From Mycolicibacterium sp. HK-90 (GTDB taxonomy: Bacteria; Actinomycetota; Actinomycetes; Mycobacteriales; Mycobacteriaceae), in assembly GCF_030486405.1 (NCBI RefSeq), contig NZ_CP129613.1:2232001-2296000 (forward strand): 64,000 nucleotides of DNA, given 5' to 3'. The notes under the pieces are model-generated. The model ran no database searches. It saw nothing but the letters and a program-made list of their open reading frames with translations, and was not told the DNA's origin. This document shows positions 8,580-19,585 of this stretch, in pieces. The first letter of the stretch is position 1; every line of letters starts with the position of its first letter. The position numbers and the translations under genes were made by a program.

Positions 8580-10156
8580 TCAAGCGCTGGAAGACCATGG
8601 CCGCCGTCAGCGCGGCGGCCGCGCTGACACTGACCGCCTGCGGAGGTTCGGATTCGGGAGGCGCAGCGCCCAGTCCGGCGCCGACCGACAAGGTGCTGCA
8701 CCTGTCGTTCCTGCAGGACCCCGGTCAGCCGCCAGACCCCGACATCTACTACGCCGGCCAAGGCCTGTTGCTGACCACCAACACGTATGAGGGGTTGCTG
8801 CAGTACAAGGCGGGCACCGACAAGCCCGAACTCGAACCGCTTTTGGCCACCGAGTGGAAAGCGTCGCCGGACAACAAGGTGTTCGACTTCAAGCTGCGCG
8901 AAGGCGTCAAGTTTCACGACGGCACCCCGTTCACCGCGGAGGCCGTCAAGGCGTCCTTCGATCGAAGGCTGGCCGTCAACCAGGGCCCGGCCTACATGGT
9001 GAAGGACGTGGAATCGGTTACCCCGCACGGTGATTACGACGTCACCATCACACTGAAGGCACCCAACGCGGCTTTCCTCGACTACCTCGCCTGCGCGTAC
9101 GGGCCCAGGATGATGAGCCCTCAAGGCCTGCGACAGAACGCGGGCTCCGACCACGCGCAGAGCTATCTGACGAACCACGACCTCGGGACCGGGCCGTACA
9201 CGCTCACCGCGGCCGAAGTCGGATCCAGGTATGCGATGGCGGCGTTTCCGGAGTACTGGGGAACCAAGCCGTACTTCGAGAAGATCGAGATGCCGGTGAT
9301 CACCGATGTCTCGGCGCAGCAGCTCCAGTTCAACAACGGGCAGCTCGCCGCGATCCTGCATGACCTGCCCTCATCCGCGGTCCAGTCCTACCTGGACAAC
9401 CAGGCATTCGCCAACTACTCGCTGCCGACCATGATGTCCAACTACCTGTACGTGAACCCGCACAAAGGCATGATGACCGACGCCAAGAACCGCACCGCGG
9501 TGCTGCAGGCAATCAATGTCGATGAGCTCGTCAAGCAGACCTACTTCGGGCGCGGCGACGTCGCACGGCAGATCTATCCGCCCAACATGATGGCCTCGGA
9601 CTTCGCCAATCAGGCTGTGGCCCACGATCCGTCGGCGCTGGCCGGCATCGCGTCGGGACTCCCCCCGGACCAGAAGGCGATCACGATCGGCTACGACTCG
9701 AGCAATCCCGACAATCAACTGGTCAGCAATCTGCTCCAGACGCAGCTCGCCGCGGCGGGATTGACGGCCAAGGTGCAGGCGTACCCGACCTCCGAGATCT
9801 ACGGCTGGGTCGGTTCCGACGGTCAGTCGGCTCCAGAGATCTTCACCGCCCTGGCCTGGCCCGACGCCCCGTCGCCGTACACCTGGGGCCACATTTCGTG
9901 GGATCCGGACGGCGGCCTGAACTATCTGGGCTGTTCGGCACCACCGGTCACCGACGCGCTGGCAAGTGGCCTGCCCACCGGTGAGGCCGCGGTGTTCTCG
10001 CGGGCCGGGCTGGAAGCGGTGAAGACCGGCTGCTGGCTGAACATCGCCGACGTCAACGACTTCATGGTGGCCCAGCCCTGGCTCAAGGGCGTCGAACAGG
10101 CCCACGTGGTGACAAACCCCAACTCGCTGCGGCTCGCCGCACTGTCGGTGGGCTGA
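8576..10156 (+). CDS. Family 5 ABC transporter substrate-binding lipoprotein
   Basis: A 526-residue extracytoplasmic solute-binding protein (SBP_bac_5, as in DppA, OppA and NikA). The signal peptide ends in the lipobox LTAC with Cys22, so it is a lipid-anchored receptor. Typical family sequence follows: LLATEWKASPDNKVFDFKLREGVKFHDGTPFTAEAVKASFDR and DLGTGPYTL. It starts at ATG 8576 in a 4-base overlap with the hydrolase gene and ends with a TGATG junction into the next gene. It provides the substrate specificity of the importer, which cannot be read from sequence alone. Confidence 0.92.
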   Translation: MIKRWKTMAAVSAAAALTLTACGGSDSGGAAPSPAPTDKVLHLSFLQDPGQPPDPDIYYAGQGLLLTTNTYEGLLQYKAGTDKPELEPLLATEWKASPDNKVFDFKLREGVKFHDGTPFTAEAVKASFDRRLAVNQGPAYMVKDVESVTPHGDYDVTITLKAPNAAFLDYLACAYGPRMMSPQGLRQNAGSDHAQSYLTNHDLGTGPYTLTAAEVGSRYAMAAFPEYWGTKPYFEKIEMPVITDVSAQQLQFNNGQLAAILHDLPSSAVQSYLDNQAFANYSLPTMMSNYLYVNPHKGMMTDAKNRTAVLQAINVDELVKQTYFGRGDVARQIYPPNMMASDFANQAVAHDPSALAGIASGLPPDQKAITIGYDSSNPDNQLVSNLLQTQLAAAGLTAKVQAYPTSEIYGWVGSDGQSAPEIFTALAWPDAPSPYTWGHISWDPDGGLNYLGCSAPPVTDALASGLPTGEAAVFSRAGLEAVKTGCWLNIADVNDFMVAQPWLKGVEQAHVVTNPNSLRLAALSVG

Positions 10157-11013
10157 TGCCGACGCTGGTCCGCAAGAGCGGAGTCCGCCACATCATCCTG
10201 CTCACCCTGGGCTGGGAGGAACTGCCGAAATCGGTTTCGGTCCATGGTGCGCCGGCCACCGAGCGCATGCGTGAACCCGTTCCGGGAGTGCTTCTCCAGA
10301 CCGACGGGGGATGGGTTTTGCTCGACACCGGGTTCAACACCGCGCTGGTGCGTGACCCCGCGTTGCATCGCCGGTTCTTCCCGACGGTGGAGTACCGCCC
10401 GGTGCTGCCGGGACCCGGGGAGCCGATCGAGCAGCGGCTCGCCGAGGTGGGCGTCGACTTCGACGACATCCACACGGTTGCGGTGAGTCATCTGCACCAC
10501 GACCATGCCGGAGGGCTCAAGCTGTTCGCCGGCAAGGTCCCGGTGCACGCCCAGCGCCGTGAGCTCGACTACGGGCTGTCGAATCATCCTGAGCCGGAAC
10601 GCAATGCGATCGTCCGGGTCGACTTCGACGATCCGAACATCGACTGGCGGCTGGCTGACGGTGAGGCCACCATCGCGCCCGGCATCACCGCGATCCCCAC
10701 GTACGGACATACGCCCGGGCATCAGAGCTTCGCCGTGGAGCTCGACGAGTCCGTCGGCGGTGGCGGATTCGTGTTCGCATTCGACGCCGCGGACCTGACG
10801 GAGAACATCGAGCATGAACTGCCGATCGGCGGGTTCATCGACGTCGCGCCCGAGGACACCGTCGAACCGATCCGCAAGCTCAAGAAGCTGGCACGCGACA
10901 AGGGATATCAGTTGATCCCGGGCCATGACCCGGAGGTATGGCCCGGCTTCACGGAGCACTTCCACGAGCGGTTCGGGCCCGTCCACCACGGGCTGCAACA
11001 GGAATGTCGGTGA
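10156..11013 (+). CDS. Metallo-beta-lactamase-fold hydrolase (lactonase-like)
   Basis: A 285-residue MBL-fold protein with the binuclear metal motif SHLHHDHAGG (HxHxDH), a third His in TYGHTPGH, an Asp in FAFDAAD and a final His in IPGHDPEVW. The spacing resembles the AttM/AiiA N-acyl-homoserine-lactonase-like branch, whose members open lactone rings. It starts at ATG 10156, overlapping the receptor gene's stop. In this operon it more likely opens a cyclic intermediate than quenches quorum signals, but that is inference. Confidence 0.88.
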   Translation: MPTLVRKSGVRHIILLTLGWEELPKSVSVHGAPATERMREPVPGVLLQTDGGWVLLDTGFNTALVRDPALHRRFFPTVEYRPVLPGPGEPIEQRLAEVGVDFDDIHTVAVSHLHHDHAGGLKLFAGKVPVHAQRRELDYGLSNHPEPERNAIVRVDFDDPNIDWRLADGEATIAPGITAIPTYGHTPGHQSFAVELDESVGGGGFVFAFDAADLTENIEHELPIGGFIDVAPEDTVEPIRKLKKLARDKGYQLIPGHDPEVWPGFTEHFHERFGPVHHGLQQECR

Positions 11014-11543
11014 AAGCGGTGCCGGCCTCCGACTGCGCCGGGCTGTGGCGGCGCACCCTGCTGATCGAGGCGGACGGATCATGCGACACCGAGGCCGGCG
11101 TCACGTGGTTGCAGGCCGGGAGCGCCTACGTCGACTCCCGCGGCTTCGGCGGTGAGCTGATCCAGCGCGGCACCGTCTTCTCCTGGCGACGGGACGTCGA
11201 ACTCGAGCCGTCGGGACCGGCTCCCGACGAGGGCGAGATGCGTTGGGACGGAGACACGCTGATCGAAACGGGAGTGCACGAAGACTACGTCGAACACTGG
11301 GTGCGCGATCCCGGACCGACGGTGCCGCACGGCGGGCTCTTGCTGCGGGCACCGGACGGCAGCCGGGCCGTTCTGGTGCGGGTGGGCCCGGACTTCGGCT
11401 GGCTGGACTGCGACGAGGTGGTGATCGACACCGTGGGCGGCCCGCAATGGACCGCACTCGCAATCGATCTGGAAGGTGAGCAGATCCGGGCCAACGGCGT
11501 GCGCTGGGTCGTGGAACGAAGTGAAGGGACAGTGGATCTGTGA
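11004..11543 (+). CDS. Protein of unknown function in the importer/oxygenase operon
   Basis: A 179-residue protein I do not recognise. It is rich in Trp and acidic residues (EADGSCDTEAGVTWLQAG, RGTVFSWRRDVELEPSG), with alternating hydrophobic segments that suggest an all-beta, possibly lipocalin-like barrel; it has no signal peptide. ATG 11004 lies 10 bases inside the MBL gene; the gene ends in a GTGA overlap with the oxygenase gene. The tight coupling on both sides says it belongs to the same pathway, perhaps as an accessory or binding protein. Confidence 0.8.
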   Translation: MSVKAVPASDCAGLWRRTLLIEADGSCDTEAGVTWLQAGSAYVDSRGFGGELIQRGTVFSWRRDVELEPSGPAPDEGEMRWDGDTLIETGVHEDYVEHWVRDPGPTVPHGGLLLRAPDGSRAVLVRVGPDFGWLDCDEVVIDTVGGPQWTALAIDLEGEQIRANGVRWVVERSEGTVDL

Positions 11544-12604
11544 GTGGCAGTGCATCATCGTTGGCGGCGTTCGACTCCGTGCCGGTCATCGACATCAGCG
11601 GGCTACGTTCGGAACTGCGTGCCGAGCGGGAGCGGGTTGCGGTCGAGATCGGCAGCGCAGCAAGGGAAGTCGGTTTCTTCTATATCAGCGGATCAGGCAT
11701 CGACGAGTCGTTGTTCGAACGGATGCTCACCGCCACAAAAGAATTCTTCGCACTGCCGCTGGAAGAGAAGATGCGCAGCTACATCGGGTTGTCGCGGTGC
11801 CACCGGGGTTACGTCCCGGTGGGGGAGGAAGGCCTCGAATCCGACAACCCTCCCGACCTGAAAGAAGCCTTCGACACCGCACTCGACCTGCCCGCCGACG
11901 ACCCCGACCACCTGGCGGGCAACCCGATGCTCGGACCCAACACCTGGCCCGACCTCCCCGGCTTCGCCGAAGCGGTGACCTCCTACTACCGGGCCGTACT
12001 CGACGTGGGCAAGCAACTGTTGTGGGCGTTCGCGGTGGCGCTGGGGGAGGACCCCGACGTGTTCTCCCGGCACGCCACCAAGACGCCCAGTCAACTGCGG
12101 TTGATGCACTACCCGTACGACGCCGGCGCGCAGGACAGCCAGGGCATCGGCGCGCACACCGACTACGAGTGCTTCACCCTGCTCAAGCCCACCGCACCCG
12201 GACTGGAGGTGCTCAACGGCGCCGGTGAGTGGATCGACGTGCCCCCGGTGGACGGCACATTCGTCGTCAACATCGGGGATCTGCTGGAACTGTGGACCAA
12301 CGGGACATTCGTGGCGACCAGTCACCGGGTGCGACGGGTAGCCCGGGAGCGCTACTCATTCCCGCTGTTCTTCAACGTCGACTATCACACCGAGGTGAAA
12401 CCGCTGCCCCGGTTCGTCACTGCCGACGGACCCCGGCGTCCGGCGCTGCGCGCGGGCGAGCACCTGTTCGCCCAGACCGCCCAGACCTTCACCTATCTGC
12501 GCCGCCGCATGCAGGCCGGCGAGTTGGTCCTGCCCGACGGGTCGCTGGCCACCGGCCAATTCGGCCGGCAGGCCGGGCACGGAGTCGACAGCCGGATCAG
12601 TTGA
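11540..12604 (+). CDS. Fe(II)/2-oxoglutarate-dependent oxygenase, isopenicillin N synthase family
   Basis: A 354-residue non-heme iron oxygenase. It has the N-terminal DIOX_N domain (VPVIDISGL, then GFFYISGSGI) and the C-terminal double-stranded beta-helix domain. The iron ligands are His206 and Asp208 (GAHTDYECFTLL) and His262 (TSHRV), and Arg271-x-Ser273 (RYS) would bind the 2-oxoglutarate carboxylate. Such enzymes hydroxylate, demethylate or cyclise small molecules. GTG 11540 overlaps the previous stop. It is the last gene of the operon, and its end overlaps fecB by 8 bases tail to tail. Confidence 0.9.
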   Translation: MSGSASSLAAFDSVPVIDISGLRSELRAERERVAVEIGSAAREVGFFYISGSGIDESLFERMLTATKEFFALPLEEKMRSYIGLSRCHRGYVPVGEEGLESDNPPDLKEAFDTALDLPADDPDHLAGNPMLGPNTWPDLPGFAEAVTSYYRAVLDVGKQLLWAFAVALGEDPDVFSRHATKTPSQLRLMHYPYDAGAQDSQGIGAHTDYECFTLLKPTAPGLEVLNGAGEWIDVPPVDGTFVVNIGDLLELWTNGTFVATSHRVRRVARERYSFPLFFNVDYHTEVKPLPRFVTADGPRRPALRAGEHLFAQTAQTFTYLRRRMQAGELVLPDGSLATGQFGRQAGHGVDSRIS

Positions 12605-13664
12605 TCGGGGCGTTCACCCAGCGCAGGTCGTCGAGGATGCCGCGGGCGGCGACGATGTTCTGACCGGTCTGCCAGACCTCGTTGTTGACCACGAACACCC
12701 GGTTGTCACGGGCGGCGGACAGGGCCCGCCAAGCCGGGCTCTCGAGAATCTTCGGGGCGTTGTCCTTGGCCGCCGCCGAGGCGAACGAGACATAGACGAT
12801 GTCGGCGTCGGCGATGCCGTAGTCGGCGTCGGTGGTACCGAGCTCCTCGTAGGGCTTGTCGGTAAACCGTTGCGCGGCAGGACGATCCAACCCGACTGTG
12901 GCGAGCACGCTGCCGGGGAAGGTGTCGGCGCCATAGACCCGGACGGTGTTCTCCGTCAGCTGTACCACGGAGGCCTGGAAGTGGCCGGCGTCGTTCTGCA
13001 CGCCGGTCTCGCGGGCCGCGTCGTCGAACTTCCCGATCAGATCGGCGGCAGCGTCGGCGCGGCCGGTCGCCGCACCCACGGCTCGCAACGTATCGCGCCA
13101 GGCGGCCCCGGGCGCTCCGGTGAACACGGTCGGGGCGATGGCCGACAGCGCGCCGAAGGCGGTCGGCGTCAACGCTGCCGATCCCAGGATCAGCTCCGGC
13201 TTGGCCGCCTCGATGGCAGCCAGGTCCGGCGCGATCCGGCTACCGGCGGGAGCCACCCCGTGCACCACGGCGCCCAGATAGGACGGCTGCTCGGACGAGC
13301 CGTCGGGAAGTGCGGCCGCCACGATCCGGGACTGCAGGCCCAATGCGCACAACGCATCGAGTTGATCGCCGGACAGGGCGACGATGCGCTGCGGGTCGCC
13401 CCGAACCTCGGTGGACTCCGCGATGCCGTCACCCCGCGCGTTGCGAACCTCCCGCGCCCCCTGATCGGCGGGCGCGGGTTCCGGCGCACAGGACTCGTCG
13501 GGCCGGCGCTGATTGCCGAGCACCCCGGCATCGGCGATCTTGGTGACGCTCGTGGTCATCGACGGCTGCTCCGGCGGTGTCTGCGCGGACGCACCGCACC
13601 CAGTGGCAAGTGTTGCGACGGCGACGATCGCCACGACGGCGGCGCGGGGTCGGTTGGTCAGCAC
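12597..13664 (-). CDS. fecB: FecB-type iron-siderophore substrate-binding lipoprotein
   Basis: A 355-residue lipid-anchored class III periplasmic-binding protein (TroA/FecB fold). The lipobox is LATGC with Cys23. Conserved family segments are GDPQRIVALSGDQLDALCALG near residue 85 and LDRPAAQRF toward the C-lobe. Position beside ctaD and adhC matches M. tuberculosis Rv3044, implicated in siderophore or heme iron uptake. I chose GTG 13664, which puts the signal peptide at the N-terminus and lies 6 bases from a TACGGT -10 element; the frame is open for another 72 codons upstream. No IdeR box is visible upstream. Confidence 0.9.
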   Translation of the reverse strand: MLTNRPRAAVVAIVAVATLATGCGASAQTPPEQPSMTTSVTKIADAGVLGNQRRPDESCAPEPAPADQGAREVRNARGDGIAESTEVRGDPQRIVALSGDQLDALCALGLQSRIVAAALPDGSSEQPSYLGAVVHGVAPAGSRIAPDLAAIEAAKPELILGSAALTPTAFGALSAIAPTVFTGAPGAAWRDTLRAVGAATGRADAAADLIGKFDDAARETGVQNDAGHFQASVVQLTENTVRVYGADTFPGSVLATVGLDRPAAQRFTDKPYEELGTTDADYGIADADIVYVSFASAAAKDNAPKILESPAWRALSAARDNRVFVVNNEVWQTGQNIVAARGILDDLRWVNAPIN

Positions 13665-13670
13665 CGGGCG

Positions 13671-13676
13671 ACCGTA
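13671..13676 (-). promoter_or_regulatory. -10 element of fecB, probably leaderless
   Basis: TACGGT on the minus strand with 6 bases to the GTG of fecB at 13664 and no Shine-Dalgarno sequence. It fits the mycobacterial TANNNT -10 consensus. Confidence 0.45.
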
Positions 13677-13807
13677 ACATTCAGCGCTTCGCCGCTGGTC
13701 AGGGCCTTGCCGAGGAAAGTCGCCAGCACGGCACGGCGCGCAGTACGACAGTTTGTAGGACCCAGGGGCGCCCGGGCCGCCGGGAGCGTTAGGATTCAGT
13801 TCGATAA

Positions 13808-16855
<3,048 letters not shown>

Positions 16856-16890
16856 GAACCGCGCAGGTGAACTCGGCGCCTGTCCTGAAG

Positions 16891-16896
16891 TAGGGT
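16891..16896 (+). promoter_or_regulatory. -10 element, probably leaderless start of the small exported protein
   Basis: TAGGGT followed by 7 bases and the ATG at 16904. A G-run lies in the spacer, so a Shine-Dalgarno role cannot be fully excluded. Confidence 0.4.
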
Positions 16897-16903
16897 GGGG
16901 GCC

Positions 16904-17212
16904 ATGGCGAACTTGAAGCACACGATCGTGGTTGGCGCGTTCGCCGTGGCGGCAGTCCTGGGGCAACTCGCGGTGGCGGCCCCTGCCGAGGCCAAGCGAT
17001 GCCCGTCGGGCACCAAGGCGACCAAGTTCGAGGGTGTCTGCGTGGCCGGTGGGTCCGGCGGCGGGATGGGCGCGGTGGCACCGCCGGTGATGGCGCCGGG
17101 CACCGGAGACGCCAACATCCAGAGCCGGCCCGGCCAACTGCCGACGGTGAACGGAATCCCTTGCACCATCGAGCATTACAGCACCTGCTACGCCATGTCG
17201 CAGCAGCCGTAG
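16904..17212 (+). CDS. Small exported four-cysteine protein
   Basis: A 102-residue protein with a Sec signal peptide (hydrophobic residues 8-27) and likely cleavage after AEA at residue 30. The mature chain is about 72 residues with four cysteines (33, 46, 87, 95) that could form two disulfides, and a Gly/Ala/Pro-rich middle. I do not recognise a named family; small cysteine-bearing secreted proteins of this kind are common in mycobacteria. ATG 16904 lies just downstream of a TANNNT element. It follows serB2 by 48 bases and is convergent with the MocR gene. Confidence 0.8.
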   Translation: MANLKHTIVVGAFAVAAVLGQLAVAAPAEAKRCPSGTKATKFEGVCVAGGSGGGMGAVAPPVMAPGTGDANIQSRPGQLPTVNGIPCTIEHYSTCYAMSQQP

Positions 17213-17224
17213 AGTATTCGGCTC

Positions 17225-18664
17225 TTACACCACCAGCGTCTGCGGTGCCGCACTCAGCGTGCCGGTGATGCTGTGCCAGGCGCGCGCCAGGAGTTGCACG
17301 GCCTCTTCCAGCTCCGGTTCCGGTAGCGCATAGGGCAACCGGATGAACCGCTCGAGAGTCCCGTCCACCCCGAATCGAGGGCCTGCCGGCACATCCAGAC
17401 CCAGGCGCATCGCGGCGGCGGACAACGCGGTGCTCATCGGCGCGGGCAGTTTCACCCACAACGACATTCCGCCGCGCCCGTGACCGGGCCTCCAATCCGG
17501 AAGCTCACGGGCCAGCAGCGCCACCAGGAATTCCCTCCGGGCCCGGATGATCTCGCGTCGCTCGGGCAGGACCTCCGCACGCATGCCCAGCAGCCTTGCC
17601 GCGGCGAGCTGTTCGAGGATCGGGGTGCCCAGATCCACCGACGGCCGGATCGCCGCGATGGTGGCCAGCGTGCCGCGTTCGGCACGAATCCAGCCGACCC
17701 GCAGCCCGCCCCAGAACGACTTCGACATCGAGCCGATCGTGAGCACCAGATCGTCCCGGGGCACTGAGGCGGCCAGTGGCTCCGGTGGTGCCTCGTCGAT
17801 CCACATGTCGGCGATCGACTCGTCGACGATGGTGCGGGTTCGGGTGTCGGAAATGATCTGCCCCAACCGCTTTCGCTCCGCGGTGGACATGGTGAACCCG
17901 GTCGGGTTGTGACTGTCGGGTACCAGGTAGGCCAAGCTCGGGGCCAACTGCCGAAGGGCGGCGTGCACCGCGTCGAGCTCCCAGCCGTCGTCGGTCAGGG
18001 CGACCGGAACGGCCCTCGCCCCGGCGGTCGAGATCGCCGAGAGTGCACCGTGATACGTCGGTTGCTCGACGAGTACCCGATCGCCGGGCTGGGTGTGGCT
18101 GGCCAGGATGAGGCCGATGGCGTGCTGGGCCCCGCTGGTCACCATGATCTGGCTGGGATCGGTGGGTAGCCCTCGGGCGCAGTACCTTTCGGCTATGGCC
18201 GCGCGCAGCGGGGCGACGCCCATCAGCTCATGCCCGGGCTCGCGCAAATACGGCGCGATGTCGCGGCCGGCTTCGGTGAACGCCTCAAGCACGGCGGTAC
18301 CGGGTGCGGACAGGGCGGCGGCGGCCAGACTGACCGTCGGAGTGGTGGCCTCCGGCTCGATGTGGGTGGTCGCGGGCAGCGCCGTGGTGCTGCGGGCGCC
18401 GCGGCGGGCATGCAGGTAACCGTCGTCGCGCAGCTGGGAGAAGGCCGCCGTGACGGTGGTGCGGGACACCCGCAGCGATTCGGCCAGCGCCCGTTCGCTC
18501 GGCAGGCGCGACCCGACCGGAACCCGGCCGTCCACGATGAGCAGCCGGATGGCGTCGGCCAGGCCCAGATAGGCGGGGCCACTTTGGCTGGAGGTACGCC
18601 AGTTGCCTAACTCGCGAGCCAAAAGGTCCACATCGAGGGCTCTGGCGGCCATATCTATCGACAT
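17225..18664 (-). CDS. MocR-family (GntR/aminotransferase fusion) regulator, YczR-like
   Basis: A 479-residue regulator with an N-terminal GntR winged helix (about residues 30-95, SRLPSERALAESLRVSRTT) joined to a fold-type I PLP-dependent aminotransferase domain. The PLP lysine is near residue 316 (SMSKSFWGG); other PLP-site features are VTSGAQHAI and VEQPTYHGAL. It is divergent from a YczE-type membrane protein gene, the arrangement known for the YczR subgroup of MocR regulators. Start is ATG 18664; ATG 18652 is an in-frame alternative. A GCCAGT-N8-ACTGGC palindrome directly upstream is the likely operator. Confidence 0.9.
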   Translation of the reverse strand: MSIDMAARALDVDLLARELGNWRTSSQSGPAYLGLADAIRLLIVDGRVPVGSRLPSERALAESLRVSRTTVTAAFSQLRDDGYLHARRGARSTTALPATTHIEPEATTPTVSLAAAALSAPGTAVLEAFTEAGRDIAPYLREPGHELMGVAPLRAAIAERYCARGLPTDPSQIMVTSGAQHAIGLILASHTQPGDRVLVEQPTYHGALSAISTAGARAVPVALTDDGWELDAVHAALRQLAPSLAYLVPDSHNPTGFTMSTAERKRLGQIISDTRTRTIVDESIADMWIDEAPPEPLAASVPRDDLVLTIGSMSKSFWGGLRVGWIRAERGTLATIAAIRPSVDLGTPILEQLAAARLLGMRAEVLPERREIIRARREFLVALLARELPDWRPGHGRGGMSLWVKLPAPMSTALSAAAMRLGLDVPAGPRFGVDGTLERFIRLPYALPEPELEEAVQLLARAWHSITGTLSAAPQTLVV

Positions 18665-18670
18665 AATAAG

Positions 18671-18690
18671 GCCAGTATGCGCCAACTGGC
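18671..18690. promoter_or_regulatory. Candidate MocR operator (GCCAGT-N8-ACTGGC)
   Basis: Inverted repeat with 6-base arms just upstream of the regulator's ATG, in the 64-base gap before the divergent small ORF at 18729. Its position would let one dimer control both directions. Confidence 0.5.
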
Positions 18691-18728
18691 TATTGAGCAG
18701 CAAGCCACATCGTCGCGAATATGGGCAC

Positions 18729-18878
18729 ATGCCTCGGAACTGGATTTCCCGATTGGCGGAGAATCTCCGCCGCTTGTACGACCCCGGTAACCTGCCCGGC
18801 GGTGCCCGCGACGTGGATGCCCGCCGCGTGCAGAGTGAGCTCGACGCGATCCGCGCCCGATTCCCCGATCACGCATGA
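18729..18878 (+). CDS. 49-residue small ORF coupled to the YczE-like gene
   Basis: A short ORF from ATG 18729 encoding a basic, helical peptide (starts MPRNWISRLAENLRRLYDPG, ends in ARFPDHA). Its stop overlaps the next gene's start as ATGA, and its second half shows the G/C-rich third positions of neighbouring genes. No Shine-Dalgarno sequence is clear. It is the first ORF of the divergent transcript, so it may be a small protein or a coupling leader for the membrane protein. It is too short to assign a family. Confidence 0.5.
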   Translation: MPRNWISRLAENLRRLYDPGNLPGGARDVDARRVQSELDAIRARFPDHA

Positions 18879-19585
18879 GGGCCGCGTTCACTCGCGGCGC
18901 CCTACTCCTGATCGGGCTGTGCGGCTACGGCGCGTCCATGGCGATGATGGTGCGCGCCGGGCTGGGGCTCGACCCGTGGGACGTCTTCCATCAGGGGCTG
19001 ACCAGGCACACCCCGCTGAGTCTGGGCATGGCCTCAGCCGTCGTCGGCGTCGTCGTCCTACTGGCCTGGATCCCGCTGCGTAACCGGCCCGGAATCGGGA
19101 CGGTAGCCAACGTCATCGTCATCGCCGTCACCGTCGATGCCACCCTCGCGGTACTTCCTGCTCCGTCGGCGCTGCCGGCGAGCATCGCGATGTTGATCGG
19201 TGGCGTCGTGCTCAACGCGATCAGCACCGTGCTCTATATCGGGGCCGGCCTCGGCCCCGGCCCCCGCGACGGTCTGATGACCGGACTGGTGGCGCGTACC
19301 GGGCTGTCAGTGCGGTTGGTGCGCACCGCGATCGAGGCGACGGTGTTGGCCGTGGGCTGGATGCTGGGCGGCACCGTCGGCGTCGGCACCGTGGTCTACG
19401 CCTTGGCGATCGGCCCGCTCGTGCAGCTGTTCCTGCGGCTCACCCCGCGATCGTTGTTGTTCCACGATTTCAGCGGCGGGCGCGCCCGAGCGGATCGGGA
19501 TCCGGTCACTACGATGAGCGAGTGGCCGCAGGGGAACGCACCGACTCGACAAGCACCGATGACGGAACCGACCCCGACCTGTTGA
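18875..19585 (+). CDS. YczE/YitT-type membrane protein
   Basis: A 236-residue integral membrane protein with five or six predicted helices and the family motif AGLGLDPWDVFHQGL near residue 30, repeated in spirit by GAGLGPGPRDGLMTGL near 125. The function of the YczE family is unknown, but it is typically divergent from a YczR-type MocR regulator, as here, and may transport a compound sensed by the PLP domain. The start ATG 18875 is translationally coupled to the small ORF. Its 3' end overlaps the next ATPase gene by 64 bases in another frame, and the last 35 residues look like a non-conserved tail. Confidence 0.85.
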   Translation: MRAAFTRGALLLIGLCGYGASMAMMVRAGLGLDPWDVFHQGLTRHTPLSLGMASAVVGVVVLLAWIPLRNRPGIGTVANVIVIAVTVDATLAVLPAPSALPASIAMLIGGVVLNAISTVLYIGAGLGPGPRDGLMTGLVARTGLSVRLVRTAIEATVLAVGWMLGGTVGVGTVVYALAIGPLVQLFLRLTPRSLLFHDFSGGRARADRDPVTTMSEWPQGNAPTRQAPMTEPTPTC

